64,000 bases of DNA from contig OY754969.1 of assembly GCA_963576475.1 (NCBI GenBank), forward strand, positions 24,172,786-24,236,785, written 5' to 3'. Below are positions 40,526 to 53,090 of the stretch, piece by piece. Within the stretch, counting starts at the first letter, position 1; every line of letters starts with the position of its first letter. The position numbers and the translations under genes are program-made. The DNA is from Molanna angustata (lineage: Eukaryota; Arthropoda; Insecta; Trichoptera; Molannidae). The notes beneath the pieces were generated by a model. That model did not search any database and had not been told where the DNA came from. It worked only from the letters and a program-made list of their open reading frames with translations.

Positions 40526-41241
40526 TGCCACGTTGCCACAGTCCGAGTGCGCTCGGATCGAGCTCACTCGGATACCTACTCAGCCGCCACTCGTATTATG
40601 TCAACCGGTAATACGAGCCCGCTCGGATGACGGCGTCCGATCCGTGTAGACTCGGACCACGTCCTATTGTTTCGAGCTCGTATAGGAGTAGTGAAATAAA
40701 ATGGCGGACAACAACAAACAAACGTCATCTCGTGGTAAAAAAAAGTGGTCTGAGCGCGATATCGCTAAATTTTTATAATTATGCAAAGCGGAAGAAGTTC
40801 TATGGAACGATAAATTAAAACATTATAAAAATAAAGACGCATGAACGCCGCATTGCCATTATTTGTACTTCACGAAGGAAATTTTCAGATGTGTCCTGCT
40901 TTGTGCGCCTTAAAATCCATTGACGTTTCCAAATTTTCCTTTTGCGTTGCTTATTTTTTCCTTGTAGTGGTTTTCTAACTCTTTAATTAATGTGTCTGCA
41001 AGAACTCCGACACCTTGCAGCAACAGATCTGTCTGTGCCATATTTATGACCTTAAAAACGAGTAAAAAAGCTTGTATGTTAAATGAAAACTAACACCTTA
41101 CAGCAACAGAGCTGTCGCAGTTATGATTTTGAATCCGAGTAAAAAAGTTTGTGTGTAAACCGCTATCTGTGTACACTCGGATAAAGCTTACTTATACGAG
41201 TCTACTCGGTCCGAGCATACTCTGACTGTGTCAACGCAGCA
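40526..41241 (+). mobile_element. PIF/Harbinger-like non-autonomous element with TTA target duplication
   Basis: TTA flanks both ends (40523-40525 and 41242-41244). The ends TGCCACGTTGCCACAGTCCG and, in reverse, TGCTGCGTTGACACAGTCAG are imperfect inverted repeats extending about 35 bp through GCTCGGA.CGAG. A 3-bp TTA/TAA duplication is the hallmark of PIF/Harbinger elements, which often carry a MADF/Myb-like accessory ORF next to the DDE nuclease. A decayed MADF-like frame is present; the nuclease is not. CpG-rich ends contrast with the surrounding AT-rich DNA. Confidence 0.75.
40701..40844 (+). pseudogene. MADF-like DNA-binding ORF relic
   Basis: From ATG the frame reads KKKWSERDIAKFL, one stop (TAA at 40776-40778), then LCKAEEVLWNDKLKHYKNKD and a stop. 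The pattern FL.L.K..E.LWN....HYKN.D is the first half of a MADF domain, the Adf-1/Harbinger-type DNA-binding fold. A second short frame on the minus strand (41041-40910) begins MAQTDLLLQGVGVLADTLIK and may be a displaced remnant of the same protein set. Confidence 0.6.
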
Positions 41242-41539
41242 TTAGGGAAATACTATTTTACAATGACCTGCCCATTTGTATTTGAAAATCAAGAGATCTG
41301 AAATCATTAAAATATATTATAAAGTCAAATTATATATCCTAAAGGTTGAATTTTTCTTGTAATGTTTTAGTACGATTAAATACGTAATGTTTAAGTACGA
41401 TGCTCCTCTCTCGAAAGCAAGTTTTCATATCTATCGAGAGAGTATTGTTGGCGTAGATGACACATACTTCCCATTTGTACCAATCCTCATTTTCCTGACA
41501 TGCCAAAACCACTTCAGACCTACATCCATACCTTGAACG

Positions 41540-42060
41540 TGGCAACAATAATCTCGCCATTGTTGGCGCGCGAGTAGGCCACCTTCATCAGTCAGCAAAC
41601 TCAGTTCGCATCGTGTGCATCAATATAACAAAACTCTGTTGTATAGGATTATAATGTACATAGAATTATAATGTACAGAAGCCGCGTGTAGTACAAAATT
41701 CGAATTCAAATTTATGCCAAGTTTTTTTACGTGTGTGTGTGAGGCGGTAGATCGGTAGGTGTACGTATTATGTAGGTGTGCGTATCGGTATGTGTACGTA
41801 TACGGCCGGGCGAGTGAAATTCGTCTGTTTCAGCGTAGTTTTAGTTGGCATACATTCATTGCGTTGACTAGGTATCTGTATCATATATAATCTAAGATTG
41901 TATAATAATTCGGCGCCGTGCGACATACCTTTTTTAATAACTTTCGCGGAATTCGCAGGTAAATATTACAGATAAGTGTAGTGAATATGTTGAACCAGTG
42001 ACGAGAAGGAAAGAAGAACTACGCGAAAGAGAGAATATAGATGACAGCTGGCACAGTAAG
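41540..42060 (+). promoter_or_regulatory. Possible host promoter / first-exon region
   Basis: CpG density and GC rise here (GGCGCGCGAGTAGGC, ACGGCCGGGCGAGTG, TTCGGCGCCGTGCG). The segment includes TCAGTTCG, an arthropod initiator-like word, and two donor-like junctions, CGCAGGTAAAT (about 41955) and GCACAGTAAGT (about 42051). No long frame is visible, so any exon would be mainly untranslated. This is inference from composition and splice-like words only. Confidence 0.3.
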
Positions 42061-42090
42061 TCCACTCCCTTCAAAAACTTGTCCAATCTG

Positions 42091-42435
42091 CCCCCCTAGA
42101 CAACATGCCACTAAAGCTAAGCGTTATATCGCTAAGCGTTAGTAAATGTATGAAACTGGTGGCTGTCACGTGACGTCACAGCCACCAATTCCATACATTT
42201 ACTATCGCTTAGCGATATAACGCTAAGCTTAAATGACATGGCCCCCAAGTCAAATTGAAAACGCTGTTCGTTTTCGCCAAGCGCTAATTTTTTTTGTATG
42301 GGATTTGACGTTTGTTGTTTGTTATTGTAGAAAAAATTTCTACAACAAACGTCAAATCCCATACAAAAAAAATTAGCGCTTGGCGAGAACGAACAGCGTT
42401 TTCAATTTGACTTGGGGGCATGTTGTCTAGGGGGG
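42091..42435. mobile_element. 345-bp MITE holding two consecutive palindromes
   Basis: The outer ends CCCCCCTAGACAACATG (42091-42107) and CATGTTGTCTAGGGGGG (42419-42435) are perfect inverses, with CTG on both flanks. Inside, 42115-42233 folds on itself (AAGCTAAGCGTTATATCGCT, GTGGCTGTCACGTGACGTCACAGCCAC). So does 42242-42418 (CCCCAAGTCAAATTGAAAAC, AACGCTGTTCG, CAAGCGCTAATTTTTTTTGT, then its complement). No coding. Confidence 0.9.
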
Positions 42436-42600
42436 CTGTTTCTTCTGCCGATATCGCACAAGTATCAACTTTGTCATTTTGTTATAATACAATGCTTTGA
42501 AGTAGAAATATTGTGTGTGTACATAACTTTATATAAATAAAAAATAGTATGCACAAACGAATATGTAAATAAAATTAAAATCTTAGTATTTTTTAACAGA

Positions 42601-42720
42601 TTTTTAATTATCTCAATAGATTAAAATATCCGGTTCTCCTACAGTAAATATTCCAACTTCGTCTCTATTGAGATAATTAAAAATCTGTCAAAAAATACCT
42701 TTGACTCCCGACAGGGAAAA
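42601..42720 (-). repeat. Dispersed TIR-type repeat, copy 4
   Basis: TTCTCCTACAGTAAATATTC, CAACTTCGTCTCTATTGAGA and CTTTGACTCCCGACAGGG match the right end of the complete copy at 58644-59225. The short left piece TTTTTAATTATCTCAATAGA suggests an internally deleted copy. Confidence 0.75.
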
Positions 42721-43212
42721 AAAATCCAATGTTTGCGCATATGAAATAATAAAAATATTCAAACATCTTAGTACTTTGAGAATTAAAGATTTATGAAAAT
42801 ACAATGAATTGCATGAAACATAATACATTAGTTGTATGTATACAAATCGTATGTATTTACCTATCGAGAGCGGGGTATAATAATTTTGTTAGTTGGCATC
42901 ACTACGACCAAGTTGGTAATCCCTTTCTAGCGATAAGTATGACGATCATAATTAAACTTGAATGAGCTCCATGAGAACACAAACTAAAGGAAGGTAGGTT
43001 GATTGGTTGCTGGTGGAGATGGTATCTACTTCCATCTACTTTCTTTGCATATCTCACATGTGAATTAACTCAGCCTTTCCATCGATAACACAAAATGGAA
43101 ATGTTTTATTTTTGACAATAATATTGAACTTCTTGTTATTAATAATATTAAAAAAAACTTTATTCATACAAACACCATGACTGCGAAGAATTGAAACCGA
43201 TGTTGAATATAA

Positions 43213-44300
43213 TAAAAAACGAGTGGGTTATGGCCAACACTAAACTCTCCATACCATAATAAGTATTCACTTTTTCTTCTTGGAAGGTTGACAATCTCTA
43301 AATGCATTTTTATGAAGTACATTTCTATTTGATTCTTAAACAAATATTAGATTCCCAGAGGACAAAAGTTTTCATAATACACCATACACACAAAAACATT
43401 GTCACGAAACTCATAGTATGTGTTTTTTACATTATACCTATTGAGAAATTTTAAGTAAAATTATATTACTAGCAAGATGAGCATGAATGAGACAGTGTAC
43501 CAATGTTGATGAGGCGATGTAGAAAAATGCAGTGTTTGGTTCTCACTGCCTACCTCTTGAAGAAGATAGAAGTGGAGAGTAAAAAATATACTTGTCTATA
43601 GAGACACATACAATATCAATATGAAGTTGACCACTCAATTTTCTCTTAAAGAAGCTATTTGACTTCTGTTATATTATACATTTTTCATACAAATATAAAA
43701 TTTATTTCACATTGATATGGCAGTCCATAGGTTTTTTCTTTAAATTTGACAATCCTTGAATGCATTTTTGATGAGTGTATTTTTACTGTATCAAAATTTC
43801 AAATAGTATAAAAATACCTCTTTTTTCCAGACCGTGAGAGCATTTTGAAAATTTGAACAGACGAAATCATACAGAAGAAAGTAACGGATATCTATATGAA
43901 TTCATCTCTAAGTTTATGGACTTTACATATATGATATCAATATGAAGTCAATCGCACTTAGAGTTTGGGCTGCAGAGAGAACATAAAAAACAACGTAAAT
44001 GATGAATTCATAGAGAAGAAATTATAAGTTGTCTATGGAAAACTAATCAGCTCCAGGTCTATGCACTTTACACATATGATGTTAATATGAAGTCGATCGG
44101 ACTTATAGTTTGGGCGCTGTAGACAGGACACAAGAAGGAAAATCCGTACGGCGTACGCCATACATACAAACACATCACGACGAAACTCATAGTGTACACT
44201 CTCTACATGATACCCGGTGAGAAATTGATGCAAAAAAATTTGTGAAATCATGACTCTCCACTATTCCATAGCGTGTAGAGCAAAAATGTGGTGATAGCCC
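43213..44300 (+). mobile_element. Long MITE-like copy (ACGAGTGGG family) with internal duplications
   Basis: The left end AAAAAACGAGTGGGTTATGG and the next ~370 bp match 48389-48770. After about 43585 the two diverge. The extra sequence has repeated blocks (ATATGAAGT.GA.C at about 43620, 43940 and 44088) and a second version of CACGACGAAACTCATAGTGT. It ends near the stem-loop GACTCTCCACTATTCC. Confidence 0.65.
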
Positions 44301-44414
44301 AGCGGTAATGATTAATGAAATTCTCGTGAAATTGACAGTAATTTAAATGTTTTTACTCGATATCAACTGGATTAAAATAAGTCAAGAGCGAATGATTTTG
44401 TTGAGTTTATCGTC

Positions 44415-44525
44415 AAAACACTTTATTTTTTTTAAAAAACGAGTAGGTACATTATATATCAAGCATAAATTCAAACTCGCGACCATTGGATTACTAACCC
44501 AGCGCGCCAACCGCTCTGCCATCAT
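44415..44525 (-). mobile_element. tRNA-derived SINE, family A, copy 4 (partial)
   Basis: AAATTCAAACTCGCGACCAT, GGATTACTAACCCAGCGCGC and CAACCGCTCTGCCATC form the tRNA-like head. The body is shortened. Confidence 0.75.
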
Positions 44526-44978
44526 CCATTTCATACTTTCATTGCGTTATTAAAAATATATAAATAAAAAAAACACTTTGACGATCAAGATTCTTTGGTT
44601 CAAATTTATCGAAATCTCATGGTGTTAATGTTGTCGATTTTTTTTACATTTTGTGTCGTTGGATATATTTTCATCGCTCATCTGTCTTCCTGAAGTTCTT
44701 GGGTCACTTACATCATACAACGATGCACGAACTTCCAGACACGGTAAGAATTTTGCAAGACTTGTCAAGTTTATAAGCGGCTTTTAATTTATGATGCCGG
44801 AAATTAAATTCGGCTTCAATCATAGCGATAAACAATGTTTCAACTTTATAATAATTATCACAACAAATTGACGATAATTAATCAACGTGTTCGTTAAACT
44901 ACATCAGCAGGTACGTAGGTTGTATATTTTGTAGCAAAAATTTACGTAGAATAAAAAAAAACAAATATTCTAATATGG

Positions 44979-45152
44979 GTGGCAAGTCTGGTTCAATCGA
45001 CGAAATCAAAACCCTCGTGATTACCCATATCATGGATATAATTATAATATGGAGTATAATATCTTTAGATGTCATAGAACTCCATACGATAATTATATCT
45101 ATGATATGGGTAATCACTAGGGTTTTGATTTCGCCGGTCGAACCAGGCTTTT
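44979..45152. mobile_element. ~175-bp foldback MITE, copy 2
   Basis: GGCAAGTCTGGTTCAATCGA, AAATCAAAACCCTCGTGATT and CCCATATCATGGATATAATT pair with the right half. The extreme right tip is lost (CCAGGCTTTTG). Confidence 0.85.
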
Positions 45153-45229
45153 GTTACTTAAAATAATTTAGTGCTACGACTATAGTTATTTTAGAAAATA
45201 GACGGATTATAAGTAATATTAAGTAAGTA

Positions 45230-45999
45230 ACTAGTTGCATGTAACACATGAGATCCAACTGTCGATAGCGATAGTACGTATAGTTGAAGAATAAGTACCA
45301 AACTATAAACCCATAAATACAAATTATTTAATATTTTAAGATATTTGGTTTTCTATACAACACGTGTACCTAGGTATGTATGTCAAGATAGGATAGTATG
45401 GAGGTCAGTCCTTTTTTCTACCCAGAATATGAAAACAGCATGACGGTATGAATGTATGTATGTTTGGAGATTTAAGTATCAAACTATCAAGTCTTCTATG
45501 TGTATAGGCGACTATCAAACAAATGGTATGAAGCGATGTCGTCACTAAATTCAATTTTTATAAAAATGGTTATAAAAAAATTTAGATTTACTTGTATAAT
45601 ATTAATATTTTTTATAGAAAATTAAATTGTCTAGTTGGGGTGTTTCGGTTTTTATCGATATTTTTATAAAAATTGGAAATATAGGCAGTTAAACTCATAA
45701 ATTTATCATAAAAAAAATATTTTTCTTAATAAAAAATGTTTGAGAAACCCTGGAATTTTTTCGAATAAACTGATTTAAAATTTTGTCTTTGTCTATATTA
45801 GTACCAATTTTCAGCGTTCTAGCTTTTATGGTTTCTGAGATATATGGAAAAATAAAGTAAAAATTCAAAAGTTGATAACCCCTGACTGAAACAAAAATTC
45901 AAAATTCTGAGTATAAAAGTTTTGTAAGCCTATAACTATTTATATATTCAGAAATTTTGGGCTCTGTAAATTGAGCGGATCAAAAGTCATAAGGGGGAG

Positions 46000-46040
<41 letters not shown>

Positions 46041-46282
46041 ACCCTCACACACACAGACACACACACACACACACACACACGAAATGTTCTACTCCGAATT
46101 CCGAGTAAATCCGTGTATGGAACATATATGCTGCGAAGCCTCTAAGTTGGTGTTTTTTTACTTCAAAGTTGGATAAGCCGTGAAAAAAGTAGACCTCTGC
46201 ATACAATTCTCGCGTATCCTGGCTTGAAACATTGTCGATATGTTAAGAGAACAAAGTTCTCCTAAACAAATCGACAGTTGGA
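45230..46282 (-). mobile_element. 1-kb TCCAACTGTCGA element, copy 2 (inverted)
   Basis: It is the reverse complement of 19479-20502 over its full length, including the internal dinucleotide tract, here (AC)n at 46003-46080. The scrap resembling an RTE-like 3' end lies at 45370-45450. Ends TGTAACACATGAGATCCAAC and AAATCGACAGTTGGA agree with copy 1. Confidence 0.85.
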
Positions 46283-47519
46283 TTATTAAAAAAAATACAG
46301 TTAACAAAGATCCTGTTTCAGCAAATATAATACATAATACAGAGCTTTATAAAATTAATTTGTTAATAAATTCATTGAGATTTCTCAATTATGTAAAACA
46401 CAAGTGAAGGTAAAACAATATCTCCCTAAATGACAGTAATAACTGTGCTGCGGTAGTATTTTTCTGTATTTTAGTTATTAGTATTTTTCTAATTGTGTTT
46501 TTCCTACAATCCATAAGGGTACGTATTGATACATTATATTTCAATGCATAGCCACATAAACTCAATAATAATATATAAAACTATTATATTCACAACTAAA
46601 TCAAACTCATTATTTTTGTAAAAAGTAGTCAAAATCTATTTATAATTACATAATACTGTACACTCTAGCACATGCCAAGGGGCTAGTAGAGTGGAATACA
46701 ACCATGCGACTCATATAAGTCAAACCAATTATGTTTGTCATAAAGGTCAATTTGGAAAATTGTTATTGACAAATGTTTCAATTAAGTACTTGATACGTTC
46801 ATCTAATTTTTTCCTCAGATACCTACTCTGAAATGTAATTCGAAAATAAGCTGTACTCAATATCAACCCTATGAGAATTATTTTTTTGCCATAAATACGC
46901 TGTCATTAAGTCAGGATCTAATGAAGATTAGCTTAATGAGGGTATTGGAGAGGTACTTCTTCCTTTTCGAAGGGCATTCAAATCGTCCATATTCGGCTAA
47001 ATTAACCCGCTCAAAATTATACCATTTAAATTTCATTACTTTTAAAGAAGATAATTAAATAAAACTTCTGGCATTAATCCGTTACAATTAAATTGTAATT
47101 TTTATTCGTAACTTACTGACTATGCGAAAAATGTTTGAGGTTATGGTAGGTACATTGAAAATATTTTTCATAATCTTGCGCATTTTAATGTATTTTAATT
47201 AAAAATAAATATTTTATTTGTATTATAAATTTTAAAAATGATAATCACGTAATATTAGTGTGAAAGATGTAAATACAAACAAATGGTTAAGAAAAATCAA
47301 TGTAGACTAGACTTAATAATAATATTTTAAATTATTATGAATAGGTTAGTATTGAATGTCTTTAAGTGGTCTGGATATATTAAACGAAGGAGTCAAGCCA
47401 TGACTGACCATAAAAATGAATTACTATAATGCATAAGAATGGATAAAGTAATGAATCATAATTTAAAAACAAATTGATATAGTTTGTGGATTTTGGTATA
47501 TATTTACAAAAAATGGCAT
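46283..47519. other. AT-rich DNA, no recognised gene
   Basis: Nothing identified on either strand. Confidence 0.4.
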
Positions 47520-47700
47520 ATTTTTTTTCAATAAAAAATGATCATTTCCTTGTTAAACAAGTACATATATATTCCTAAATTCCCTAAATTTAACATAAAT
47601 GCTTGTGCTATAGGTGAAAGAAATCAGTCGAGACAGGATTCGAACTCGCGACTACTGTATTACTAGTCCAGCGCACTAACCGCTCTGCGATCGATCCATA
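47520..47700 (-). mobile_element. tRNA-derived SINE, family A, copy 5
   Basis: TTCCTTGTTAAACAAGTACA, AGGTGAAAGAAATCAGTCGA, GGATTCGAACTCGCGAC and GCGCACTAACCGCTCTGCGA follow the family order, head at the right. Confidence 0.85.
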
Positions 47701-48388
47701 TGACCTATATGATATTTTCCACATATGCCAACTTATTATATTTTCCAAAACATATTAGGTATAGCAAATTATGATATATTCCAGAACATATAGCAACTCA
47801 CTTTTTTTAATTGATTTTTAGTTCTCAATTCCTGAATTTATTGTGAAGAAACTTGAATGCTTTTTATAAATACAATCGACGACGAAGCGACGTCCATGGA
47901 TTACTTAACAGATCTAATATAATACCTTATAATAATTTGATTATAAGTATTTTTGTAAAAAATACGTATAAATATCATGCACATCTATATCATTAAAAAG
48001 TAATTGTACATTTCATCTAAAGGTTTTATAATAATATAAACCAACTATTGTAGGTTCGTTTATTCTGTACCTACGATTACATATTTCGTCCGATGCTGAT
48101 ATTGCAAATTGCAAGCCAACCCAAATCCTCAAAGTTCCTGATAGTAAGCAGTACCCAAGTACTTCACAATGCTAAGGGACAGGCTTTAAATCATTGTGTG
48201 ACAGTTTCCATATTGCGGGTTACTGCCAACTCCTTGACAGGACTATATCGATTTATGTACCTATCTACATCAAATCATACATAAAACCCTGTTTTTTAAA
48301 ATGATAATATTATTTTCTTTTTTATAAATCTATAAAAACCGTATTGCACATCCGTTAAATTAGCCTTAATTTGGATATAATAGAAGAA
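47701..48388. other. AT-rich DNA, no recognised gene
   Basis: Short frames only; none recognisable. Confidence 0.4.
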
Positions 48389-48824
48389 GAAACGAGTGGG
48401 TTGTGACCAACACTTAACTCTCCACACCATAGTAAGCGTTTATTTTTTCTTCTTGAAATGTTGAAAATCTCTAAATGCATTTTTATGAAGTACATATCTA
48501 TTAGATTCTTAAACAAATATAAGATTCCCAGAGGACAAAAGTTTTCATAATACACCAAACACAAAAACATTGTCACGAAACTAATAGTATGTATTTTCTA
48601 CATGATGCCTATTGAGAAATTTTAAGTAAAATTGCATTACTAGCAAGATGAGCATGTATGAAACAGTGTATCAATGTTGATGAGGCAATGTATAAAGTCA
48701 AGATAGAAGAATGCGGTGTTCGGTTCTCACTTCTTACCCCTTGAGAAAGATAGAAGTGGAGAGTAAAAATGAACGCTGATTATGGTGTGGAGAGTTTAGT
48801 GTTGGCCACAACCCACTCGTTTTT
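48389..48824. mobile_element. Complete MITE with ~50-bp TIRs (ACGAGTGGG family)
   Basis: The left end GAAACGAGTGGGTTGTGACC, AACACTTAACTCTCCACACC pairs with the right end GGTGTGGAGAGTTTAGTGTT, GGCCACAACCCACTCGTTT. No ORF of note. Related copies: 9290-9458 and 43213-44300. The same terminal motif marks the minisatellite element (3060-5548) and 31405-32100. Confidence 0.85.
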
Positions 48825-50358
48825 AATTAATAATTATAGTTAAACGATGCAAGACTTACTATAAAACTAGTTTCAAAACAAAAAGTACTCCGATGATTGT
48901 ACGAATTTGGAAAACAAATTAACACATTTTCCGTTAAACAAAAGTTTTTAATGGTTTGATTAACAAAACGCCGACACGCCAAAACATTTCAATTGCTCAA
49001 ATTTTAATTCGAGTTTTGAGTATTTTAGTAGTTATTTTTCTTTATAATACCTTATTAATAACCTAAAATCGTCTTAAGTGGTTTATAAAACATAATATAT
49101 ATTATACAAGGTAGTATTTATTGAAATGTAAGGGTTGAATTGAATAAAATTGAAGTGTTCTTATGAACTTGAGAAATTTTATAATTGAAAGGTAAGTTGT
49201 AAAGTTTCATCGTACTTCGTCTGTTAAATATAAAAGAAAGGATCGTGTAAATCAATTATTGAACAAATAAAGTTTTATGGTCTGCAAGGCAAGACAAGGC
49301 AAGGCAGCAGTGATCAACGGCTGGTTCAAATAATTATTTGTCAATGGAAGAAGCAAAGAGGAACTTTGAGAAATTCGTTGCCACGTCACATTCATCATTT
49401 CCATGCAAATGGCGGGGGGTACATTATATTGTTATGTAGCTATAGGAAACGGTCCACCGAAATTGTCATAGAGACACTACGAACCACGAAACTACCTCAG
49501 AAACTTCTGTAAGAATTTATTGTGACCGAGATAAATTTTGATTTAGCATAGCTGCTTTGACTGTTTCCGGATTGCGAAAGTTTAATTCGAGCGAGGTCTC
49601 CTTATCTATCGTCCCTTTTTGTTCTTTCCAAATATTTTCCTCTGCTCGAAAATCACATGGGTATAATTTAAGACGTTGTATTCCAAAAAAAGAAGACAAA
49701 TGTCTGACATTCAAAGATACCCTTTTCACTAAAGGCCATTTATGTGCGGCTATTTGATGGAAATTCTTCCTTTCATCCAGTACAACTGACCCATCGCGAC
49801 ATTCCAAATTAGATAAGTCCGGATAATAGATTTCACTCAGAGACTAACTGCCTACGGCTATCATTAATTGAAATTGAATGGAACTATTTTAATTTATCGT
49901 TCCACTTAAATGTTTAGTGGAAACGATTCGCATTGGACAAGACATTTTTTAAAATATTTATTGTTGGTAATTATCTACTTACCTCCAACAAAAGTCATTT
50001 TCCCTCTGTAGATAGGTGTACCAGATAATGATAGTTCATCTACTTATCGATTTAATCATGTGTTTATTTGATATTTCAAACTCGTACATAATTTATGATG
50101 ATGACTTCTCCTTAATTTATTTATTTTTAATCACACCATATTTTATCACAATGCCAACAACAAGTAGATTACTGCTGTCGGGCTCGTGCCAACAGTTTAC
50201 AATTTTTAGTGATAATATAAGTAATTATGAACCTGGTTATAGTTCCGGTTCCACATTAAATTGGCTCTCATCTCAGTATTCTGCACTCACAATCACCACC
50301 TCAACATACATCATAGGAGATCTACAATGTATAACTAGCTCACACAAAATAGATCAAC
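48825..50358. other. AT-rich DNA with one less-biased open frame
   Basis: A minus-strand frame at 49517-49807 (96 codons; starts MECRDGSVVLDERKNF) has more balanced composition than its surroundings and might be an exon or a relic. I do not recognise it. No other candidate. Confidence 0.35.
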
Positions 50359-50551
50359 CTGGGGCTCAAGTCTGGTCCAACTGGCGAAATCAAAACCCTC
50401 ACGATTACCCATATCATGGATATAATTTATTATTATATGAAGTTCTATATTATCTTTAGACGTCATAGAAATCCATATGATAATTATATCCATGATATGG
50501 GTAATCACGATAGTTTTAATTTCGCCGATTGGACCAGACTTGCCCCCCAGG
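50359..50551. mobile_element. ~190-bp foldback MITE, copy 3
   Basis: CTCAAGTCTGGTCCAACTGG, AAATCAAAACCCTCACGATT and CCCATATCATGGATATAATT pair with ATTATATCCATGATATGGGT, TTCGCCGATTGGACCAGACT and TGCCCCCCAG. Confidence 0.9.
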
Positions 50552-52139
50552 TCCTAATAAAACTAACTGTAACCAAGTGAAAAATAATGAGATCAAAACT
50601 TTGACAACTGCATCTATCAAATCACATAATATACTTTATACACAGTACCTACATACTTGGTTTCATACAAACATTCCATTACATTTTTTAAGGACCTTGT
50701 ATACCTTGGGCATAAGTATGTACACTAAAATGCAACCTAATTTACGTCATTTTGTATGAATCACAAAAAAAGATTAGGTACTACCAGATCTGTGATATAA
50801 TATTTTCGTGAATAAAAGGTAAAATGAAAAGGATTTTTGAAATAGCAATAATTGAAGTAAAGTAAAATACTCATTCTGTAGATTTTTATATTTCCTTTCG
50901 ATAGAAGAGAAAATCTACTTCATAGGCATTGTAGTTTTTTTACTTACTTACGGTAAAAAATAAATAAAATTATTAAAATTAATTTTAATGAAATTTTTTT
51001 AACAAATACAAATTTCAAAAAACTCACGCAATAGAATAATGATGTAAAAATAAACTGTACATTATTTCATAAACGTATCTTTTGAGGGTACTGGAGAAAA
51101 GATTTTGATAATTTACTATTTTTCCTACTATAATAAATTAAGTAATAATAAATTTACTAGCTGAACAATAAATTTTGCATTTTTTTTAACACAATCATTA
51201 TTTTTGCACCTTAGTTCGATCTTCTCCGTCAGCTACATCTTTTGCTACATCGTTATCAATATTATTTATTATAACTCTTATAATGACTAAGGATCACTCG
51301 TTATTGAATGGATAGCCGCAAAATAATATAGAATAGTCTCTTAAGTTTCAACGCTTTATTCCTTATTATTTACTTATTCTTGTTTTTTTATTTTATCTTT
51401 TTAATAATTTATTCATTTATGTTTAACAATTATTTTTTTTATATTTATTTTTATGAATATTTTATTCATGTTCGGTTGCAATTGCCTTTTACATACTAAA
51501 ATAAGATTCACCTACATACACTTAAATAGAAACAAAACTACAGATCAATTATTATTAATATTAAAAATTAAAACTTATAAAAAAGAAATCTGAAGTAAGC
51601 AAAAATGCCCTGCCAAACCCCCTTTAAATAATATAGCTTGAATTATCCTATATTGGGACTCTACGAGCTTAAAATATCTTGAGAAAAAATATAGGTGTAT
51701 GGCTGGTACACAGAAAAAACATTTCAATGAATTTGCATACGTTTCCATAGATGTGACTATTAAGAATTTCTGTGCCATTTGATAGACCTGGAGAGGGTTT
51801 TCATAATAAATGTATCCAGCCAAAAGCTAGCGGGGAAAGAACCTCTACCTGGTTTATGGTCACTCTTATTAACATTCTAATGGCTCCCTTTTTGTTATGG
51901 GGCTATTCTGAAGTAGCAGCGGTTTTGGACACTTTGCTGTTTTAGCTCATTTCCACGAATGTGTATATTTGATGGGAATGGAGTTTCATTTATAAATTTA
52001 TTTAGTTCACTATAGAATTCTGTAATTTATTTAAAATCGTTGATTGTACTATTTGCACCGTGGTGCCCATAGGCTACATCTTGTAATTACAGTTTTTTAT
52101 GTTCATTCTCTTTCTTGCTATGAGAGAGCACCATTCACT
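50552..52139. other. AT-rich DNA, no recognised gene
   Basis: Nothing identified. Confidence 0.4.
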
Positions 52140-52142
52140 GAA

Positions 52143-52252
52143 GAGCCAAATGTAGATTTAACAAGGCCCAAATGTAGATTTAACAAGATCCAAACAAGAC
52201 CCTAATGTAGATTTATCAAGATCCAAACAAGACCCCAATGTAGATCACTCCA
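52143..52252. repeat. Degenerate tandem repeat (AATGTAGATTTA units)
   Basis: AATGTAGATTTAACAAG, AATGTAGATTTAACAAGATC, AATGTAGATTTATCAAGATC and AATGTAGATCACTCC occur in tandem. AAGATCCAAACAAGACCC is present twice. Unit length varies (about 25-37 bp). Confidence 0.75.
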
Positions 52253-52559
52253 TCTAGTCGGCGAGTGACCGCAAGATCTTCGACCTTCTACGCTGCCCAT
52301 CACAACAAGCTTTACTTTTTTATTTGATTTTCTCCGTTTTTTGCTTAATGGCAATTCACCCTAGAGAGAGTACTTTTAGTCTTGATAAAAATATGATAAT
52401 ATGGTTACCTAAATTTGTTGAAATTAAATTAATTTAAGTTCGATGTTATTTGACTTTAAGAAGTTAAGTAATATATTTGTTGACTTAAAATTTTGAATAG
52501 ACATTTTATATGACATATTAATTGGGGATGTGCAAGTTATTTTACCCGATTAAAATAAA

Positions 52560-53090
52560 ATGAATTATTTATTATTTATTACTTTCATCAACGGCTAAAT
52601 AGCCTTTTACAATTACATACATACAAAATAAAATAGTACAAACACGTTTAATACATACAATAATACTATAAAATGAAAACAAAAAGAGATGTATATAATA
52701 TGTACAAACATTAAAAAAGAATGAAACATTAAAAACAGTTGGAAAATAAGCCATTAAACATAATATAAAAAAGAGATGCTTAAAAATATGCATACATCCA
52801 TACAATATACAATACACAAAATATATAGCAACAATTAATTTAAATTAATTGTTGGAAGATATACGGTTGAAGCAATTGAAAAATAAATGGTCAAGAGTCT
52901 CCTCCTCCTGACCACACTCTAATTATATTGATTTTGTAAAGGTGGGAAGCAACAAGACAATGGCCAATTATCATACGTGTAATACTAGATATGTCCCCCC
53001 TAGAGAATCTCTCCTTGCAATGTGTCATAATTGAAGAACACATTCTAGCGTTCTGCAAAGCATATGATAATATTTCCTAGAATGGACGTA
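52560..53090 (-). pseudogene. C-terminal zinc patch and 3' UTR of a non-LTR retrotransposon
   Basis: The minus strand encodes RFSRGDISSITRMIIGHCLV, ASHLYKINII and, one frame over, CGQEEETLDHLFFNC. The order (ITR...GHC..ASHL..I.I....C.CG.EEETLDHLFF.C) is the end of the RNase H/zinc region in jockey-type ORF2 proteins. The AT-rich 3' part (52560-52840) would be its UTR. Frameshifted and 5'-truncated. Confidence 0.75.

Noticed and set aside
49517..49807. Host exon (96 codons, minus strand)
   Set aside because: Same reason: plausible composition, no identifiable family or gene structure.
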